A stretch of DNA of 64,000 nucleotides from Viscum album (taxonomy: Eukaryota > Streptophyta > Magnoliopsida > Santalales > Viscaceae): the NCBI GenBank assembly GCA_963277665.1, contig OY728120.1:427496138-427560137 (forward strand). Reading direction: 5' to 3'. This document shows, in pieces, positions 23,270-35,715 of this stretch (position 1 is its first letter; each line of letters begins with the position of its first letter). Below the pieces are notes generated by a model. That model worked only from the letters and a program-made list of their open reading frames with translations. It was not told the DNA's origin and ran no database searches. The translations under genes were made by a program, and so were the position numbers.

Positions 23270-24118
23270 GGGAAAATAATATGTGTTCTATCATGTCCGG
23301 CACTGAAGAAGTAACTTTTGGATGATGCACATCATTCAAATTTCACTATTCACCTAGGGAGCACAAAGATGTATCAAGATCTCTGAGAAAACTTTTGATG
23401 GGATAATATGAAAAAGGAGATCGTTGAATATACATCAAAGTTCCTGGTGTGCCAGCAAGTGAAGGCAGAGAGGCAGAACTCTAAGGGGATGATGCAACCA
23501 TTTCCCATACAAGAATGGAAATGGGAGTACATCACCATGGACTTTGTCACCGGACTTTCGAGGACATCCAAAGGCAACAATGCAATCTGGGTTGTTATGG
23601 ATCATCTTACCAAGACTGCACACTTCATTGCTATTCGAGAGGATTTCTCATTGGATCAACTGGAACAGATATATATCAGGGAAGTGGTAAGGCCGCATGG
23701 AGTGCCACTATCTATTGTGTCTGACCAAGATCCAAGATTCCACTCTATGTTTTGGAAGAGTCTTCAATATGCTCTAAATACTGAACTGAACTTCAGTACG
23801 ACCTATCATCCTCAAACTGATGGCATATCCGAGCGGACTATCCAAACACTAGAATACATTTTGAGAGCGTGCTCAATGGACTTTAAAGGAGGATGGGATC
23901 AACATCTTCCTTTGGTTGAGTTCTCTTATAATAAAAGTTTCCACTCGAGCATCAAAATGGAACCATATGAATCCTTGTATGGTAAAAGGTTCAGATCACT
24001 GGCATGTTGGGATGAGGTAGGTGAACGTAAGATGCTTGGACCAGAAATGGTCAAGGAAATAGTAGAGAAGGTGAAAAACATTCAACAGCATATCAAGGAA
24101 GCCCATAGTCGACAATAG
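23270..24118 (+). pseudogene. Tekay-1 integrase (zinc-binding and catalytic core)
   Basis: Inserts cDNA in functional relatives. An HHCC region lies at 23330-23465 (HHSNFTIHLGSTKMYQDL then CLVC-like FLVCQQVK) with stops in its first half. From 23408 the reading frame stays open for 236 codons and covers the whole catalytic core: D at 23540 (TMDFVTGL), D at 23723 (SIVSDQDPRF) and E at 23831 (ISERTIQTLEYIL). The full DDE triad is thus present. The core continues to LPLVEFSYNKSFHSSIKMEP and ends at a TAG after AHSRQ. Confidence 0.9.
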
Positions 24119-24580
24119 AGTTTTTAAGATAATCATCGATGAGACCTTGAGTTTAAAGTTGGAGACATGGTTATTCTATGCATATCTCCATGGAATAAGG
24201 TCATGAGGTTTGGAATGAAAGGGAAGTTAAGTCCAAGGTACATCAGCCCCTTCAAGATTTTTAATCACGTCAGGGCTGTGGCCTATCGACTAGCCCTTCC
24301 ACCTACCATGGACAAAGTACATGATGTCTTTCATGTATCCTTATTATGTAAGTACATACCGGACCCTTCACATGTACTCTCTTCTGAGGTGGTACATTTG
24401 GAGGATGATATTTCTTATGAGGAGCAATCAGTGAAGATATTAGATCGTAAGGAAAAAGTTCTAATAAATAAGACAATGCCCCTCATCAAGGTGTTGTGGT
24501 GAAACCCCATGTTTGAAGAAGCGACTTCGGAATTGGAGGAAATTATGAAGCTAAGTTACCCATATCTATTTTAGTTTGGG
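24119..24580 (+). pseudogene. Tekay-1 integrase C-terminus and chromodomain-like tail
   Basis: After the TAG the frame resumes as KLSPRYISPFKIFNHV, AYRLALPPTMDKVHDVFHVS and LLCKYIPDPSHV, the usual GPY/F-type module. It ends with EEQSVKILDRKEKVLINK and, in another frame, FEEATSELEEIMKLSYPYLF. This last part matches the chromodomain of Tekay-clade elements, thought to guide insertion to marked chromatin. Confidence 0.82.
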
Positions 24581-24608
24581 AAAAGGAAATTTTGAGGGAG
24601 AAATTTCT

Positions 24609-24622
24609 TAAGGGGGGGGGGG
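24609..24622 (+). other. Polypurine tract of Tekay-1
   Basis: AA followed by a run of about 12 G, ending four bases before the 3' LTR start. It is the second-strand primer in this type of element. Confidence 0.75.
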
Positions 24623-24626
24623 ATAT

Positions 24627-27268
24627 TGTAACAACCCAAAGTTTCATTAATGGAAATCCCTCTTGATCTAATTAAATGTCTCTTTCTGTAAAATGTTTAT
24701 ATAAAATGTCAACTCCTTTGGTTTTATGTTATGAATTGTGACCGTTGATTTTATAGATATTGAACAGTGATCACATGATTAGTATAAATATTGGGCTTTA
24801 ACGAATCCAATTTATCAAACAAAGGAAGCGATGACCTCATTCAGTAGAATTGCTCCATACGAAGTCCATTTGTCGGATCTCGGAAAAGAGGTGGCGTCTT
24901 TGGGATTTTCTCTTGACCAAGCCCAAGATGAGCTCCATCACGTCATGCTCTAATGTGACCGACTACAGGAAACATGTAAGTTGATAGAAATTACCACTCG
25001 AGCGATGCTATCTGAGCCACCCCAAGAGTCTGTCACCATTGCACACCTTACACTTACGTCTTATACTGCTATTTTAAGGGGTTATGTAGAAAATCACTAG
25101 TAATATGTTCTTGTATATTATTTGTTTTTTATATACTAATGAATATACCTTATTGTCATTATTGAATCATTGTAAATTGTTTTTAAAGTACAAATAGTGT
25201 TTTTAGTTATTATTTAATTAAGAAATATATATTATTAAATTAATTGATTTTTTAATTAAATAATATTATAATAAAATATTATTATTATTATTAAATTAAT
25301 TTTGTTATATATTAATTATCATATAATTTTATGAATACAATTATTATTTTTATTAATGTTTGAAGGCCATTTCTGTCAAAACCCGTGAATTTTTTATAAA
25401 TGTCAGTTTTTATTATTAAAGATAAAATTAACATATTTAGAAAATTATTTAGATAAAATAAATGATATTTACGGAATCAGGATGTCCAAATTATCGAATG
25501 GTGAATTTTTCATAATTTTCTGAGACAGTCAAATTTTTGGGTAAAAATTTAATACCATTTAAATATATAATGTGTTTTATGACATCATAATGACCCAATA
25601 GTGATGTAATAAAATACTATAAGCATTATGATCGGCCAATATATGTTTTACCATTAAAATAATGTGATTTTGGGTTTGTTTGAATTACTTTTAAAAGTAT
25701 TAATGGACCCCTTAAGACTTCTTAAACATATTGTCTTTTTAAATTATTTTCCATGGGAGTGTGACTCACCTCCACATAAGAAACCCAATTATTTTAAGAA
25801 GTTATGACATTGAACTTATAAAATATTTCTTATCTCTTCCCTTTTCCAAAAAACATGGGCAGAAAACATGGGATGGTTTGTGGTTTGGATTAATTTAATG
25901 TAAGGGGTCCCAAACCTAAATAATAAATAATTCCCCCACATTTTCTATATAAACCCACCCAAGCACCCACTTCCTCCTCACTCAAAGCCTTTGGAGTTCA
26001 TCCAACCTATTCCCTACTCTCTGTATAATCCTAAAAGGTTCCCCAAGCTCCCAAGAAACCTCTCTCAAGCCACTCTCAAGCCTTTGGAAGCACACATCCA
26101 AGTAAGGGTTTTTTCTTCCATTCTCATTTTTTTCCAATTTTCATTAAGTTATTTTGCCCATTTAATTTCAATTATGAATGTTGGGGTATGGTTCCTCACC
26201 TCTCTCATAATTCCATATTTATTTTTTAATTATGGGAGACCCCTTTCTCTCGCATTAAATTCCTCTCATGTACACCCGTTTCTATGCTGAAATTTCGAAA
26301 GGAACTTCACTTTCCTCATTTACAATCAAACAGTACTTTTTAATCATGAATCTAAATTCCATTATAATTGCTGGGACATGTATCTATATGACCTACTTAC
26401 TTTCTATTACATGTAAATATGATGAGGAACCCCTTTCTCTCTCATCAACTTTTTTTATGAATTCTTATGTCACGCCGTTACGCTGCCGAAATCGCACCGA
26501 TTTTCTATGCCAATTACATTGTGTAGTGAATACCATGCCCATTTCTCCATCAAGGTTATTCACCTTCATGAACATTTATTTATTGATTATAAAGTTTCAT
26601 TTCACATTCCCTTGTCATGGAATAAAATATTATGTTTTATGAATCTATGTTTTATGATCCATGTGGTACACTTATTCATGAAATGAAATTTTTAAGCAGG
26701 GTGCACCCTTATAGCGCTCCAATGAATTGGGTAAAGTATAGTATCATGATATGTCATGTGCAATGAGTGTCGACTAGTGATAATTCAAGTTCAATGAGGA
26801 TTTACTCATGCTTCATGTGCAATGAGGATTTACTCATGCTCCATGTGCAATGATCCTTGGTTCATGCTAATTCCATGTTATGTGTTGTTGCCACATTTCC
26901 ATGTTATGATTATCATGCTTTATCATGCCATTATGTCCATGTTTCTCATGTTCTCTATTGATATGCCTATTGTCTAACATGTATTGTATTTATCATGTAT
27001 TCCATGTCTTTTCCCTTACTGGGCTTTATAGTTCACCACTTTTCTTATGCATGTCCTCAGGTTATCCCATGAAATGCTTAGTACGAGGGAATGTAGTGGT
27101 CATGTAAAGGATGTTTTCAATAAAGATGTTTTATTTCATTGTTTAAGTTGTTATGTAATGATCATAAGCCCCAAAGACACTAGACCTCTCGATATTCAAT
27201 GTTTTCTCAAGTGAATAGTTTATGTAATAAATCATGTTTATGTTTGTAATAAAAGCAGGGTTGTCATA
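24627..27268 (+). repeat. 3' LTR of Tekay-1
   Basis: Starts TGTAACAACCCAAAG and ends GGGTTGTCATA, directly followed by the ATATG duplication. The open frames in it (for example 25991-26642) are not genes; they have no counterpart kept open in the 5' LTR. Confidence 0.93.
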
Positions 27269-27273
27269 ATATG
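27269..27273. other. Target-site duplication of Tekay-1 (right copy)
   Basis: ATATG, identical to 16923-16927. Confidence 0.85.
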
Positions 27274-29524
27274 TCTTCGAGATACATTGTGTGTGACCTC
27301 GGTTCACATGACATGTAACATTTAAAATGAAACATATTCCAAGTTTGAGTCAGAATATTAGTCATGTGGTGTAAATTTTGGAGATAAATGTTTTGTGGAA
27401 TTAAAATCGATATGAAATCCATGTATGATGAACCATGTTCCGTATATTTTAAAGTGTCTCATAGAGTCCTCTAGAAGGGGTTTTCTAGGATTCAGTGGAA
27501 TTGCACTAGTAACAAAGTGGTGGTGCCATTGAAATGGGTAATATTTGGATTGATATTTAATGTTCGAATAACTATAACATGGAAAAAATGGCATATCAAT
27601 CATGCCAAAAACCACAACACCATACAATAACACAATCGTGATCACAATCGCAACACCATACAAACCAAACAATCAAAATTTTAGATTTTACAAAGAATCC
27701 CATATTCTATTTTGTTTGTTAATTCAGGGGTTATCACAGAAGTTTTATCATCACAGGGTGTTCATTCATAAATCAATATACTTAAATTACAATTTTTTAT
27801 ATTCCAATGTTCAACAAGAATCAACCAACATTCAATTCATTTAGTGCACAAACAGGGACCACCAATGGCCACAATTTTCAGCGGGGTGTTTAGCCCATAC
27901 ATTTCACATTATAGACATCAATATCAAACAGTAATAACATGTGAACAAGAGGAAACCGATGAGTAATAAAAGAAAACTCAACGTGAAGGTGTCGTTAAGA
28001 ACACGACAGAGGTGCATTCGTGGCAAAGGAGAGGAGCACAGAAGAGGAGATTTCCAACGAAAAAGAAAACATAAAATAGGGGAAACCCATGAGAATAAAA
28101 TAATCTAAAACCAAGTACACTATTTACCTCATCCCACAAACCCCAAAAGACAATGCATGCAAATAAATTTAAATTTATGAGATAGAAATCACAATCTGAT
28201 CACTAATTTTTATCCAAACCATAGGTGCAAACAAATCAAAATAGGAATCAGAAGGATAACATATATAACTCAAGAAAAGAAATCCAACCATAATTGTGAT
28301 CAAGCATAGAACAATGTGAACTAGATGGGAGGGAGTTACCCAAAATATCATCGGGATAAAGATCTATCCAAGAGGATAATTTTGTAAAAAATATGAAGCC
28401 TTAAGAACTCTATGGATCCCAAAAAACCTTTTATGTGACATTGACACTACATGTAATACATTTACACGTCCTGTGCTCATTTTGACTAAAAAAGTCACTT
28501 TTTATTTAAAACATTATATTTTTTATTTAAATGATATGTATCCATTACAAAGTTTGTAAAATTTTCACATTTTGCATCAAATTAATTTTCCATTTTTGGC
28601 GGTCATTACATGTCATGTACTCCATTTGCACGTAATTTAATTTTTTAGAATAAAGTAAAAAATGATGTTTTGTTTTTAAAAATTTCCTAAAGATCACTAA
28701 ATTTACCAATATAGGTGTCCTCCAAATCCTTTCTCAGCATTCCTCAACAAAAAAAAATCCAAATGAATGTTAAAACATACCTCACCTAAAATGTAATGAG
28801 ACTTTATAATCTCCCGATCATAAATGATTTTCCCCATGAAATCCCTCAAGATCATGTATCCTTTAATGAAGAAGGACACTACTACCTCATCAACGAGTCA
28901 TTCCCCCATGTATCATGGATATATTGTCTAAACTGCCACATTAACTAGACTCGGGATCATTTAATCATGTAGTACCTTATACTCCAGATTCATAATCTGA
29001 ATTGGCATGGGAACCAAAGTATTATCGGGATCAAGATCAACATCCCCCATCTAATCACATGTAAATGATCTAGTATATACCTACTCAAATAGAAAATATT
29101 AAAGACTTCATGTATTGCTATTAAACCAGATGGTAACTGAAACCAATAAGAAATACTCCCTAGTGATCAAAAATCATTAGGTTTATCCCATTACTCGGTG
29201 CAAACAGACATTGATAACCTAGTTTCGGATGTCCCATGTGATGTGAATCTACGATAAAGACATAATCACTAACCTAAAACACCAGAAGTTGATTCCAGTG
29301 GTTCATATTGAATTTATTATGACTCTGTGTAATGATTGAATTCTTATAGATCAACCGCACCATCTCTTTCTATAACTTAATGTTTAATGGCTAAAACAAA
29401 CACACAGGTCTCTAGTACTCCTCCATAATTCTATAATATGTTTGGAACCATGAATCCAAAACGATTGTCAACTATATAATCCTTTTACTATTGCAATAAC
29501 ACCTTAAATAAGGATTTCACACGT
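27274..29524. other. CACTA 5' interior, no gene recognised (probable long first intron)
   Basis: AT-rich sequence on the CACTA side between Tekay-1 and the GC-rich block. Short open frames on both strands show no family motif. Between about 27960 and 28070 there is a purine-rich piece with more GC. By position it lies between the presumed transcription start near 29900 and the transposase ATG at 16441, so a first intron is likely (inference from En/Spm). Confidence 0.4.
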
Positions 29525-29529
29525 TCAAT

Positions 29530-29880
29530 TCAAGTGGGAGAAATAAATTACCTGAAAATGAATATCAATAATGGTAGCGGTGGCGGCATAGGCAGCGCCG
29601 GAGGAGGAGGCAGTGGTGGCGGAAAAGGTGGTGGCAGCGGCAGAGGCAGATGCGACGACAGTGGCAGAGGCAGCAGTGGTCACGACAGCATGGGTGGAGG
29701 CAGTAGAGGCAGCAGGAGTCACGGCAGCGGGGCGGGGGCGAAGGCGGCGGCGGTGGCGGAGGAGGAGGAGGAAGGAGGAGGAGGAGGAGGAGGATGAGGA
29801 CAAGGTCACGACGGCGAGGGACCTGGTTCAGCTTCCGCGAAAGCTTGACCGCGTGCGAGCGAGGATGGCCTGTTAGGGTT
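29530..29880 (-). promoter_or_regulatory. GC-rich block just inside the CACTA 5' end (Spm-DCR-like)
   Basis: About 350 bp made largely of GGC, GGA, GGN and CAG-like triplets, ending in a mixed CpG-rich part with GCGTGCGAGCGAGG. It starts right where the subterminal repeats end. In maize Spm, a GC-rich first untranslated exon of about 0.35 kb (the downstream control region) sits in the same place and is a methylation target. Size, position and composition agree; function here is inference. The long glycine-rich or serine-rich translations in several frames are a by-product of the repeats. Confidence 0.55.
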
Positions 29881-29895
29881 ATTAAATAAAAACTG

Positions 29896-30125
29896 ATGGA
29901 ACCTTTATCAGCGCTCATTAAAAGCGCTGATAATAGTATGTTTTATCAGTTCTAAAATAAAAGCACTCATAAAACATTCAATAATCAGTGCTTTTTTAGC
30001 ACTAATATAGAGATACCTTTATCAGCACTTTTAGATAGCGCTGATAAAGGCATACCAATTTATCAGCACTTTCTATTTAGTGCTGATAAAGGGCAGTGCT
30101 TCCCTTGCCCTGTTATGTTGTAGTG
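29896..30125. repeat. CACTA 5' subterminal repeats (right end) and terminus
   Basis: Five palindromic units of the TTTATCAGCGCT ... AGCGCTGATAAA type lie at about 29899-30095. A 30-bp unique stretch follows, then the terminal CACTACAA (minus strand). Fewer units than at the other end, as in En/Spm, whose 5' repeat region is shorter than its 3' one. Confidence 0.88.
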
Positions 30126-31030
30126 AAAGTGGTATTAAAAATATAAAGACAGGAAGATTGTGGAAGAAAAAGGCAGAAAAATGAAATTAAATGGAATTAT
30201 TAAATTAAAAAAGAAGAAGTTTATGGTTCAAATATGATGAAGAAGAAGATGGTAATGCTGAATCTGAAAAATACATTTATTATGGTAATGAAAATACAAT
30301 CATTTCAACAGTGAATGATGAAGAATTAGGGATTAGTAGTTTTGAAGAAGACAAAACTCTACTTGAAATGCATTTCAAAGAAGGGTTGAAAGAATGGATG
30401 AGAAAGATTAGAAGGCATAAAAAAATAGTTGGAAGATGAATGATAAAGAAACTAAGAATTTTTTTTTGTGATAAAGAAAAGTTGGTTGAAGAGATTGATG
30501 ATTTGAAGAAGTCCTTTGAAGATTAAAAGAATCGTAATGTGCATCTGGAAGTAAAGATGATAGAAAAAGAAGAAGAGTTTGAACATTTCCAATAAAACTC
30601 CCTAAAGCTGAAAAGAGAAGTCTACCATTCCCAACACTATCATTGATGTTAGTGAATGTTCTCATAATGATAAACAAGATTAGTTTTAATAAAACATACA
30701 TTCAAAGGGTTATATGAGGAACATAACTATGTTATAAATTAATAATGATGAGAAAGGTATGTAGGTGCTCAAAGTGAAGAATTTAGAAGTTGCAAAACAT
30801 CCTGAGTCTAAAATGGTTTCATCTAGATCTAGAATGGATTCAAATATCTATAATCCCCTTAGGATAAAAATAATAATAATAATCCAATTTAATGTGAAAA
30901 ATATGGTTGAGATGTATTTTCACAATTATGATCAATATGGTGGTTTCAAAGGCAAAAAATCTTTCTATAGGCATTACTGGTATTGTGGTGGATTTAGACA
31001 CACAATAAATATCTGTTAGTTTAATGAAAA
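30126..31030 (+). pseudogene. gag: Copia gag, second part (downstream of the CACTA)
   Basis: The copia gag resumes directly after the CACTA end. The first bases read KYKDRKIVEEKGRKMK in one frame; then come acidic and lysine-rich coiled segments (about 30230-30620) typical of the SIRE gag C-terminal half. At 30975-31018 a second CCHC knuckle remnant is seen (HYWYCGGFRHTINIC, first Cys replaced). Stops and frameshifts are frequent. Confidence 0.75.
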
Positions 31031-31224
31031 AAATTTCTATTTTCCCACAAGTTATGGAAGGCAGATATTGAGGGGGAGTCAATCTCTTCAATGAATGAAT
31101 AATGATAATGTTTTCATGATGAAATCTAAAAAGCATGTATAAAACAATGAAAATAGGTTCCAACCCGTGGAAATTATTTGTTAAAGATGTGAACAACCTA
31201 GAAACCTTACAAAAGGATATCATG

Positions 31225-32230
31225 TTTTGATACCAGCTCGTCAAAAGATTCCCAATTCTCACAATTCGAAGGAGAAAAATGAAAAGAACTGATAAATGGA
31301 TCTAGTTAGTGAAACTGCATTGAAAGTCATAAAATGAGAATGACCCTGGATAATGGATAGTGGGTGTTCCTCCCACATGATAGGAGACTTGAAATTTTTG
31401 AAGGATGTGAAATATTTTAACAAATTCATAGTGACATTTGGCAGTGATGAATCATTGAAAATAAAAGGTGTTGGGTCTGCCATTATTGGAAAAGAAAATA
31501 TGAAATCATAGAGAACATTGTATATTAATTGGCTGAACCAAACTTTGCAATGTGTTTCACAATTGTGAGATGAGTGTAACAAGTTTATCATCCAGAAAGA
31601 TGGATTTGTTGTAACGAGTGAATAATATGGAATGATTGTTACAAGATTCCAATGTATGGATGGAAGTTTGTTTCATATTGGTGATTCACAAAATGGTTCT
31701 TACATGTGTATCATGGAAGAGAATCAGTTGTGGCATAAAAGGCTTGGATATATATGTAAAATAAAAATGAGAAAGTTATATAAAATAGATAGTGTTCGAG
31801 ACATTCTTGATTTTTCAAGAATATGAAATCATTGTTACATTATCTTTCGAAAGAAAAAGTTTACAAATGTCGTGCATAATAATATTGATATTTTTTCAAA
31901 AACACTGTATGAACTGATCCATTATGATACATGTGGCCAATGAGAAAATAGTCAAATCATCGTGATAAGTAATTCCTTACTTTCATTGAGGATTTTAATC
32001 ACATTACTTGTGTTATGTACATGAAACAAAAATTAAATTCTTTGAAAATGTTCAAAAGTTTTATAAGAAATTTTGAGAAAGATTGTGAGTATTCTATGAA
32101 GAAGATGGGCACTGATAATGGTGGTGAATACAAAAGTGAGGAGTTTGAATACTATCTTGAGAAGCATGGAATTTTGAATGAGTATTTCTCTCCATACACT
32201 CCCCAACAATATGGGGTTCCCGAATGAAAT
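31225..32230 (+). pseudogene. Copia protease and integrase
   Basis: The protease active site is kept: WIMDSGCSSHMIGDLKFLKD, with D-S-G at 31356-31364. Then comes the pre-integrase zinc motif (ENQLWHKRLGYICKIKMRKL, 31710-31770). The integrase core follows in pieces: IHYDTCG (31919), then KKMGTDNGGEYKSEEFEYYL (Asp of the second motif at 32114) and LNEYFSPYTPQQYGVPE, ending at a TGA right after the third acidic residue (32225). Stops are present after IGKENMKS and elsewhere. Confidence 0.87.
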
Positions 32231-32339
32231 AATAGAAGCCTGGTGGAAATGTGAAGAACCATGTTACTTGAGCATGACATTTCTCATTAATTTTTTAGGC
32301 AAGCAATGAGTATTTCTATTTATATTTAGAGTCAGTGTT

Positions 32340-34345
32340 TCTATATGACTCAAAAAGGTATGAATATTTATGAATTATTTTATGAAAAAACACTAAGTTT
32401 GAATAACATTAGATATTTTTGGAGCCCCTATATTATAAAGAATAATGGTGGAAACTACGGTAAGCTTAAGCAGAAAGGTGAGGATAGAATCTTTCTTGGA
32501 TATTATTTGGGAGGAAGTGGGTACATATTCTTCAAAAAAGAAACAAAATGAATTGATTATTCAGTCGATTCTAAAGTGATTGAAGTATCTTAGAATGAGA
32601 AACATGTTCAGGTATACAATGAAGTTATGCAATTTGAAGAGGTTAATTTTGATGGATACAAATGATTGTAATCGTAATAAAGGTGATGAATTGGACTCAA
32701 CTATTTCCAATGATGAGGAAAAAAATCAAAAATATTATACAAGGATGAGGAAACATATGGAAGTATAAAATATAATTGGTGATCAACATTAGATGGTTCA
32801 AACAAGAATAATAATCAATTCCATTACACATACTTCATTGTATTCAAAAGTGGAACCAAATGATGGGAATGAAGCTTTTGAGCATCCAGAATGGCTTCAA
32901 GCCATTAATAAAGAATTGGATCAGATTGAAAAACAATAATACATGGGAACTCAAACCAAGGCCTTAAAAGACATCATTGGAAGAAAATGGGTTTTCCAGA
33001 ACAAACTAAATGAAAAAGGCGATGTTATATGAAACCATGAAATATTTGTTTGAAAAGGGAATTCACAGATTGAGGGTATGGATTTTGATGAAACATTTTC
33101 TTCAGTGGAAATACTTGAAACAATCTAATTCTTTCTTGCTATTGTTTCACAATGAGTATATATGATTTTTCAAATGGTTGTTAAATTTTCATTCCTAAAT
33201 GGAGATCTTGGGAAAGAGGTTTATATTGAAAAACCTTGTGGATTTTTTATTAGTTAATATGAAGGCTATGTTTTCCAATTGAAAAAGGATTTGTATGGCC
33301 TAAAACAAGATTTTATTGCATGTAATTTCAAAATAGATACATTCTTAAGAAAGCTGAATTCTAACAACGGAAGAGTGGATAACAATATTTACATCAGAGA
33401 AAGTCTATACTATTCCCTCATTGTAATTGTTTATATTGATGATATTATTATTTCATAGAATGATAAATGAATATCTAAAAGGTTTTTTTAAGAAATGAAG
33501 AATGTATTTTAAAGGTCCACGAAGGGAGAAATGAAATAATTTATTGGGTTAAAAATCCAAGAATAGAAAGAATACATTTTCCTCTCCAATAAAAAGTATG
33601 AAAAAGAACTTATCAAGAGGTTTTTCATGGAAAATTCAAAACCGCTTTCCTCACCCATTTCAGTTGAAAAAAATATGAGTAAATATAGAGAAGTAAAAGA
33701 AATTTATCAAAAAGTGTATTAGAAAATGATTGGAAGCCTATTATATTTGACCGCCTCATGACTCGGCATTGTTTAGGTTATTACCTTATGTGCAGGATTT
33801 CAAGGTGATCCAATAGAAAAACATTTACTCACTAGAAAAATAATTCTCAGATACATCAATGGAAAAAACGAACTTTGGAATAAAATATGATAACACAAAT
33901 TGTATTGAATTGTTTTGATATTTAGATGAAGACTGTGTAGGAAAAATTGATGATAGAAGATCCACATCATGTGGGGTATTCATTCTGGGAATGAATTGTG
34001 TATGTAATAATTCAAAGAAACAAAATTAAGTAACTCTCAGTATGGGTGAAGCTGATTATGTTGCAGCTACTAAAGCCGCCACTTTGCTTAGGTGGATGGA
34101 AACCCAATTTGAATATTTACTTATGGAAGTGAAGTTACCCATTCTCTTGTGTTGTGAAAATCAAAGTACAATGAATCTCACTAGTAATATAGTGCAACAT
34201 TCAAATTAAAAACATATTGATATCAGATATCATTTCCTCATAAAACATGTGGAGAAAAATGAATTGAATCTAGAGTATGTTCCAACATCGGAACAAATTG
34301 TTAATAATGTCACAAAACCGTTATCGAAGGAATCATTCTAAAAAA
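32340..34345 (+). pseudogene. Copia reverse transcriptase and RNase H
   Basis: From about 32860: EHPEWLQAINKELDQIEKQ, then KALKDIIGRKWVFQNKLNEK, GMDFDETFSSVEILETI, FLNGDLGKEVYIEKPCGF, LKKDLYGLKQ (33285-33313) and VYIDDIIIS, with the YIDD pair at 33432-33443. RNase H follows with the usual SMGEADYVAATKAATLLRWM (34040-34099), LLCCENQSTMNLTSNIVQHS and IDIRYHFLIKHVEKNEL. Stops fall between most motifs. No extra envelope-like gene is visible between the end of pol and the polypurine tract. Confidence 0.88.
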
Positions 34346-34765
34346 TGAGGTTGAACATGGGTGTCTAACCTCTTCCTCTTCATGGTTGAGGTATGTGTAT
34401 CATTCCCCACTCTCATCTTATCTTTGAATTGTTTATTCAAGGGGGATAAATTTTTTGTTTCATAAATCTGTTGCATAAAAGGGTTAGTTGGGGGTAAGCT
34501 ATGAATTCATCATTGTTTTTGTGATTGAAATATTCTAACATTTAGTTAGAGTGGTTACAGGAAAAGAAATTTATTTGTTTTTCAAGAAGAATGAAGAAAA
34601 TAAAGAGGTGATCATTATCTCTATTTTTGGATAGCATGGTTTTTCTATTAAGGATTCTTGTTTCCTATAACGATTTAGCTCATGGAAGCTTGGAATTGTT
34701 GATATGTAATAAATTTCTTCATGTTAAAAAGTTTATTTATTTATGAAACTTGGTTGAAAACAAAA
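34346..34765. other. Copia 3' untranslated part
   Basis: Sequence between the RNase H end and the 3' LTR, AT-rich, without any open frame of note. SIRE elements may carry an envelope-like gene here; none is seen. Confidence 0.5.
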
Positions 34766-34780
34766 TCCAAAGGGGTAGAT
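34766..34780 (+). other. Polypurine tract of the copia element
   Basis: TCCAAAGGGGTAGAT directly before the 3' LTR start (TGTTAGG), matching the GGGG(G/T)AGAT pattern common in SIRE-like elements. Confidence 0.65.
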
Positions 34781-35715
34781 TGTTAGGACCAAGCTGATGG
34801 TGAAGGTTTTTTGTATTCAAGTGCTTAATTTTGTTGTCAATGATGGTTTTGAAGAAAGGAAATCATTTCAATTTATTTTGTGAAAAAACAAATTTGGGTT
34901 TTTTTGGAAAATAATTGGACCCATGTTTTCTATAAATTGGACTTATGTATTCAGAGTGATTGTTCATAGAATGAGAATGACAGGAAAGAAAGAAAGTAGA
35001 GTAAATGGAATGTAATGATACTTTTTGATGTAATTATGACGATGCTTTTCTGATTTTCATTTAATATAAATCATGAGTTAAATTGAGAACTTGTGATGAA
35101 ATATTGATACCAGAAAGGGGTAGTGGAAGAGATGTATCAATTAGAAAACTATAGTTTTTATATTTATCATATTTGGATGGAAGATAGAAATAAGTCATAT
35201 CGATTGTTTTCCAAAAAAATGAATAAAGAATCGTATTCAGATTTATGGTATCCGTATGGTAGAAAGTAATAAGTCGTAGTATTTTTTTTCAAAAAAATAA
35301 TATCCATATTGAAGAGGTGGTTCTGAATGTTTTTCCAAACAATCGTACCCAGATTAAAGAGGTAGTGATGATTATTTTTTGAAACAATCATATCCAGATT
35401 GAAGTGGAGGTGCATACATTTATTCAAGTGGTACCGATGGAATATATGATTCAGGTTGAATAGATGGTGCTGATGAAAAAGTGATTCTAATGAAAGGTGG
35501 AACCAATGGAAGATGGTTCGGATGAAAAGTGGTGTGGGTGAAAGGTGGTGCCGATGGAAGGTGGTGACGATTGAAAAGTGAAACTGATCAAAAAAGAATC
35601 ATATTTAGAATGTAATTTATCATGTTTGGGTAGAAGAAAAGGGAAGATATGGTACTGATAAAAAAAAATTGTTTTCAAATTGTATTTGGTTATACCTAGT
35701 GTTCGTACAATGAAA

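Larger units (their letters stand above)
16928..27268 (+). mobile_element. Tekay-1: Ty3/gypsy chromovirus (Tekay/Del type)
   Basis: LTRs 16928-19571 and 24627-27268 (2644 and 2642 bp) flank a 5.05-kb internal region with PBS, gag, protease, RT, RNase H, integrase, a chromodomain-like tail and a G-rich polypurine tract. RT before integrase is the gypsy order. The C-terminal ILDRKEKVLINKTMPLIKVLW-like motif (near 24440) points to the Tekay clade of chromoviruses. LTR ends are TGTAA(T/C)(G/A)ACCC and GGGTTGTCATA, with ATATG duplicated on both sides. Every gene has several in-frame stops. It is the youngest insertion of nest A by position. Confidence 0.93.
3933..30125 (-). mobile_element. CACTA (En/Spm superfamily) DNA transposon carrying transposase and ULP1 genes
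   Basis: The right end is CACTACAA read on the minus strand (the + strand ends TTGTAGTG at 30125). The left end reads TACTACAA from 3933, a one-base variant. Both ends are followed by dense subterminal repeats of TTTATCAGCGCT type. Genes run on the - strand: a TNP2-type transposase, then a Transposase_24/ULP1 gene. The element splits the copia gag exactly between two gag parts. Without the nested Tekay-1 it is about 15.8 kb. CACTA elements normally make a 3-bp duplication; here the flanks are CAG (left) and AAA (right), so it has decayed or the left edge is off by a few bases. Confidence 0.9.

Noticed and set aside
21790..24118. Endogenous pararetrovirus (caulimovirid) origin of an RT-bearing stretch
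   Set aside because: RT is followed by an integrase and flanked by LTRs, PBS and PPT, as in chromoviruses. No movement-protein or coat-protein motif was seen anywhere in the window.
25991..26642. Two overlapping open frames in the Tekay-1 3' LTR
   Set aside because: The same region of the 5' LTR is interrupted differently, and there is no recognisable domain.
29525..29918. Glycine-, serine- or alanine-rich proteins in several overlapping frames
   Set aside because: All frames on both strands are open because the block is made of GC-rich trinucleotide-like repeats. No start context or conserved domain supports a protein.
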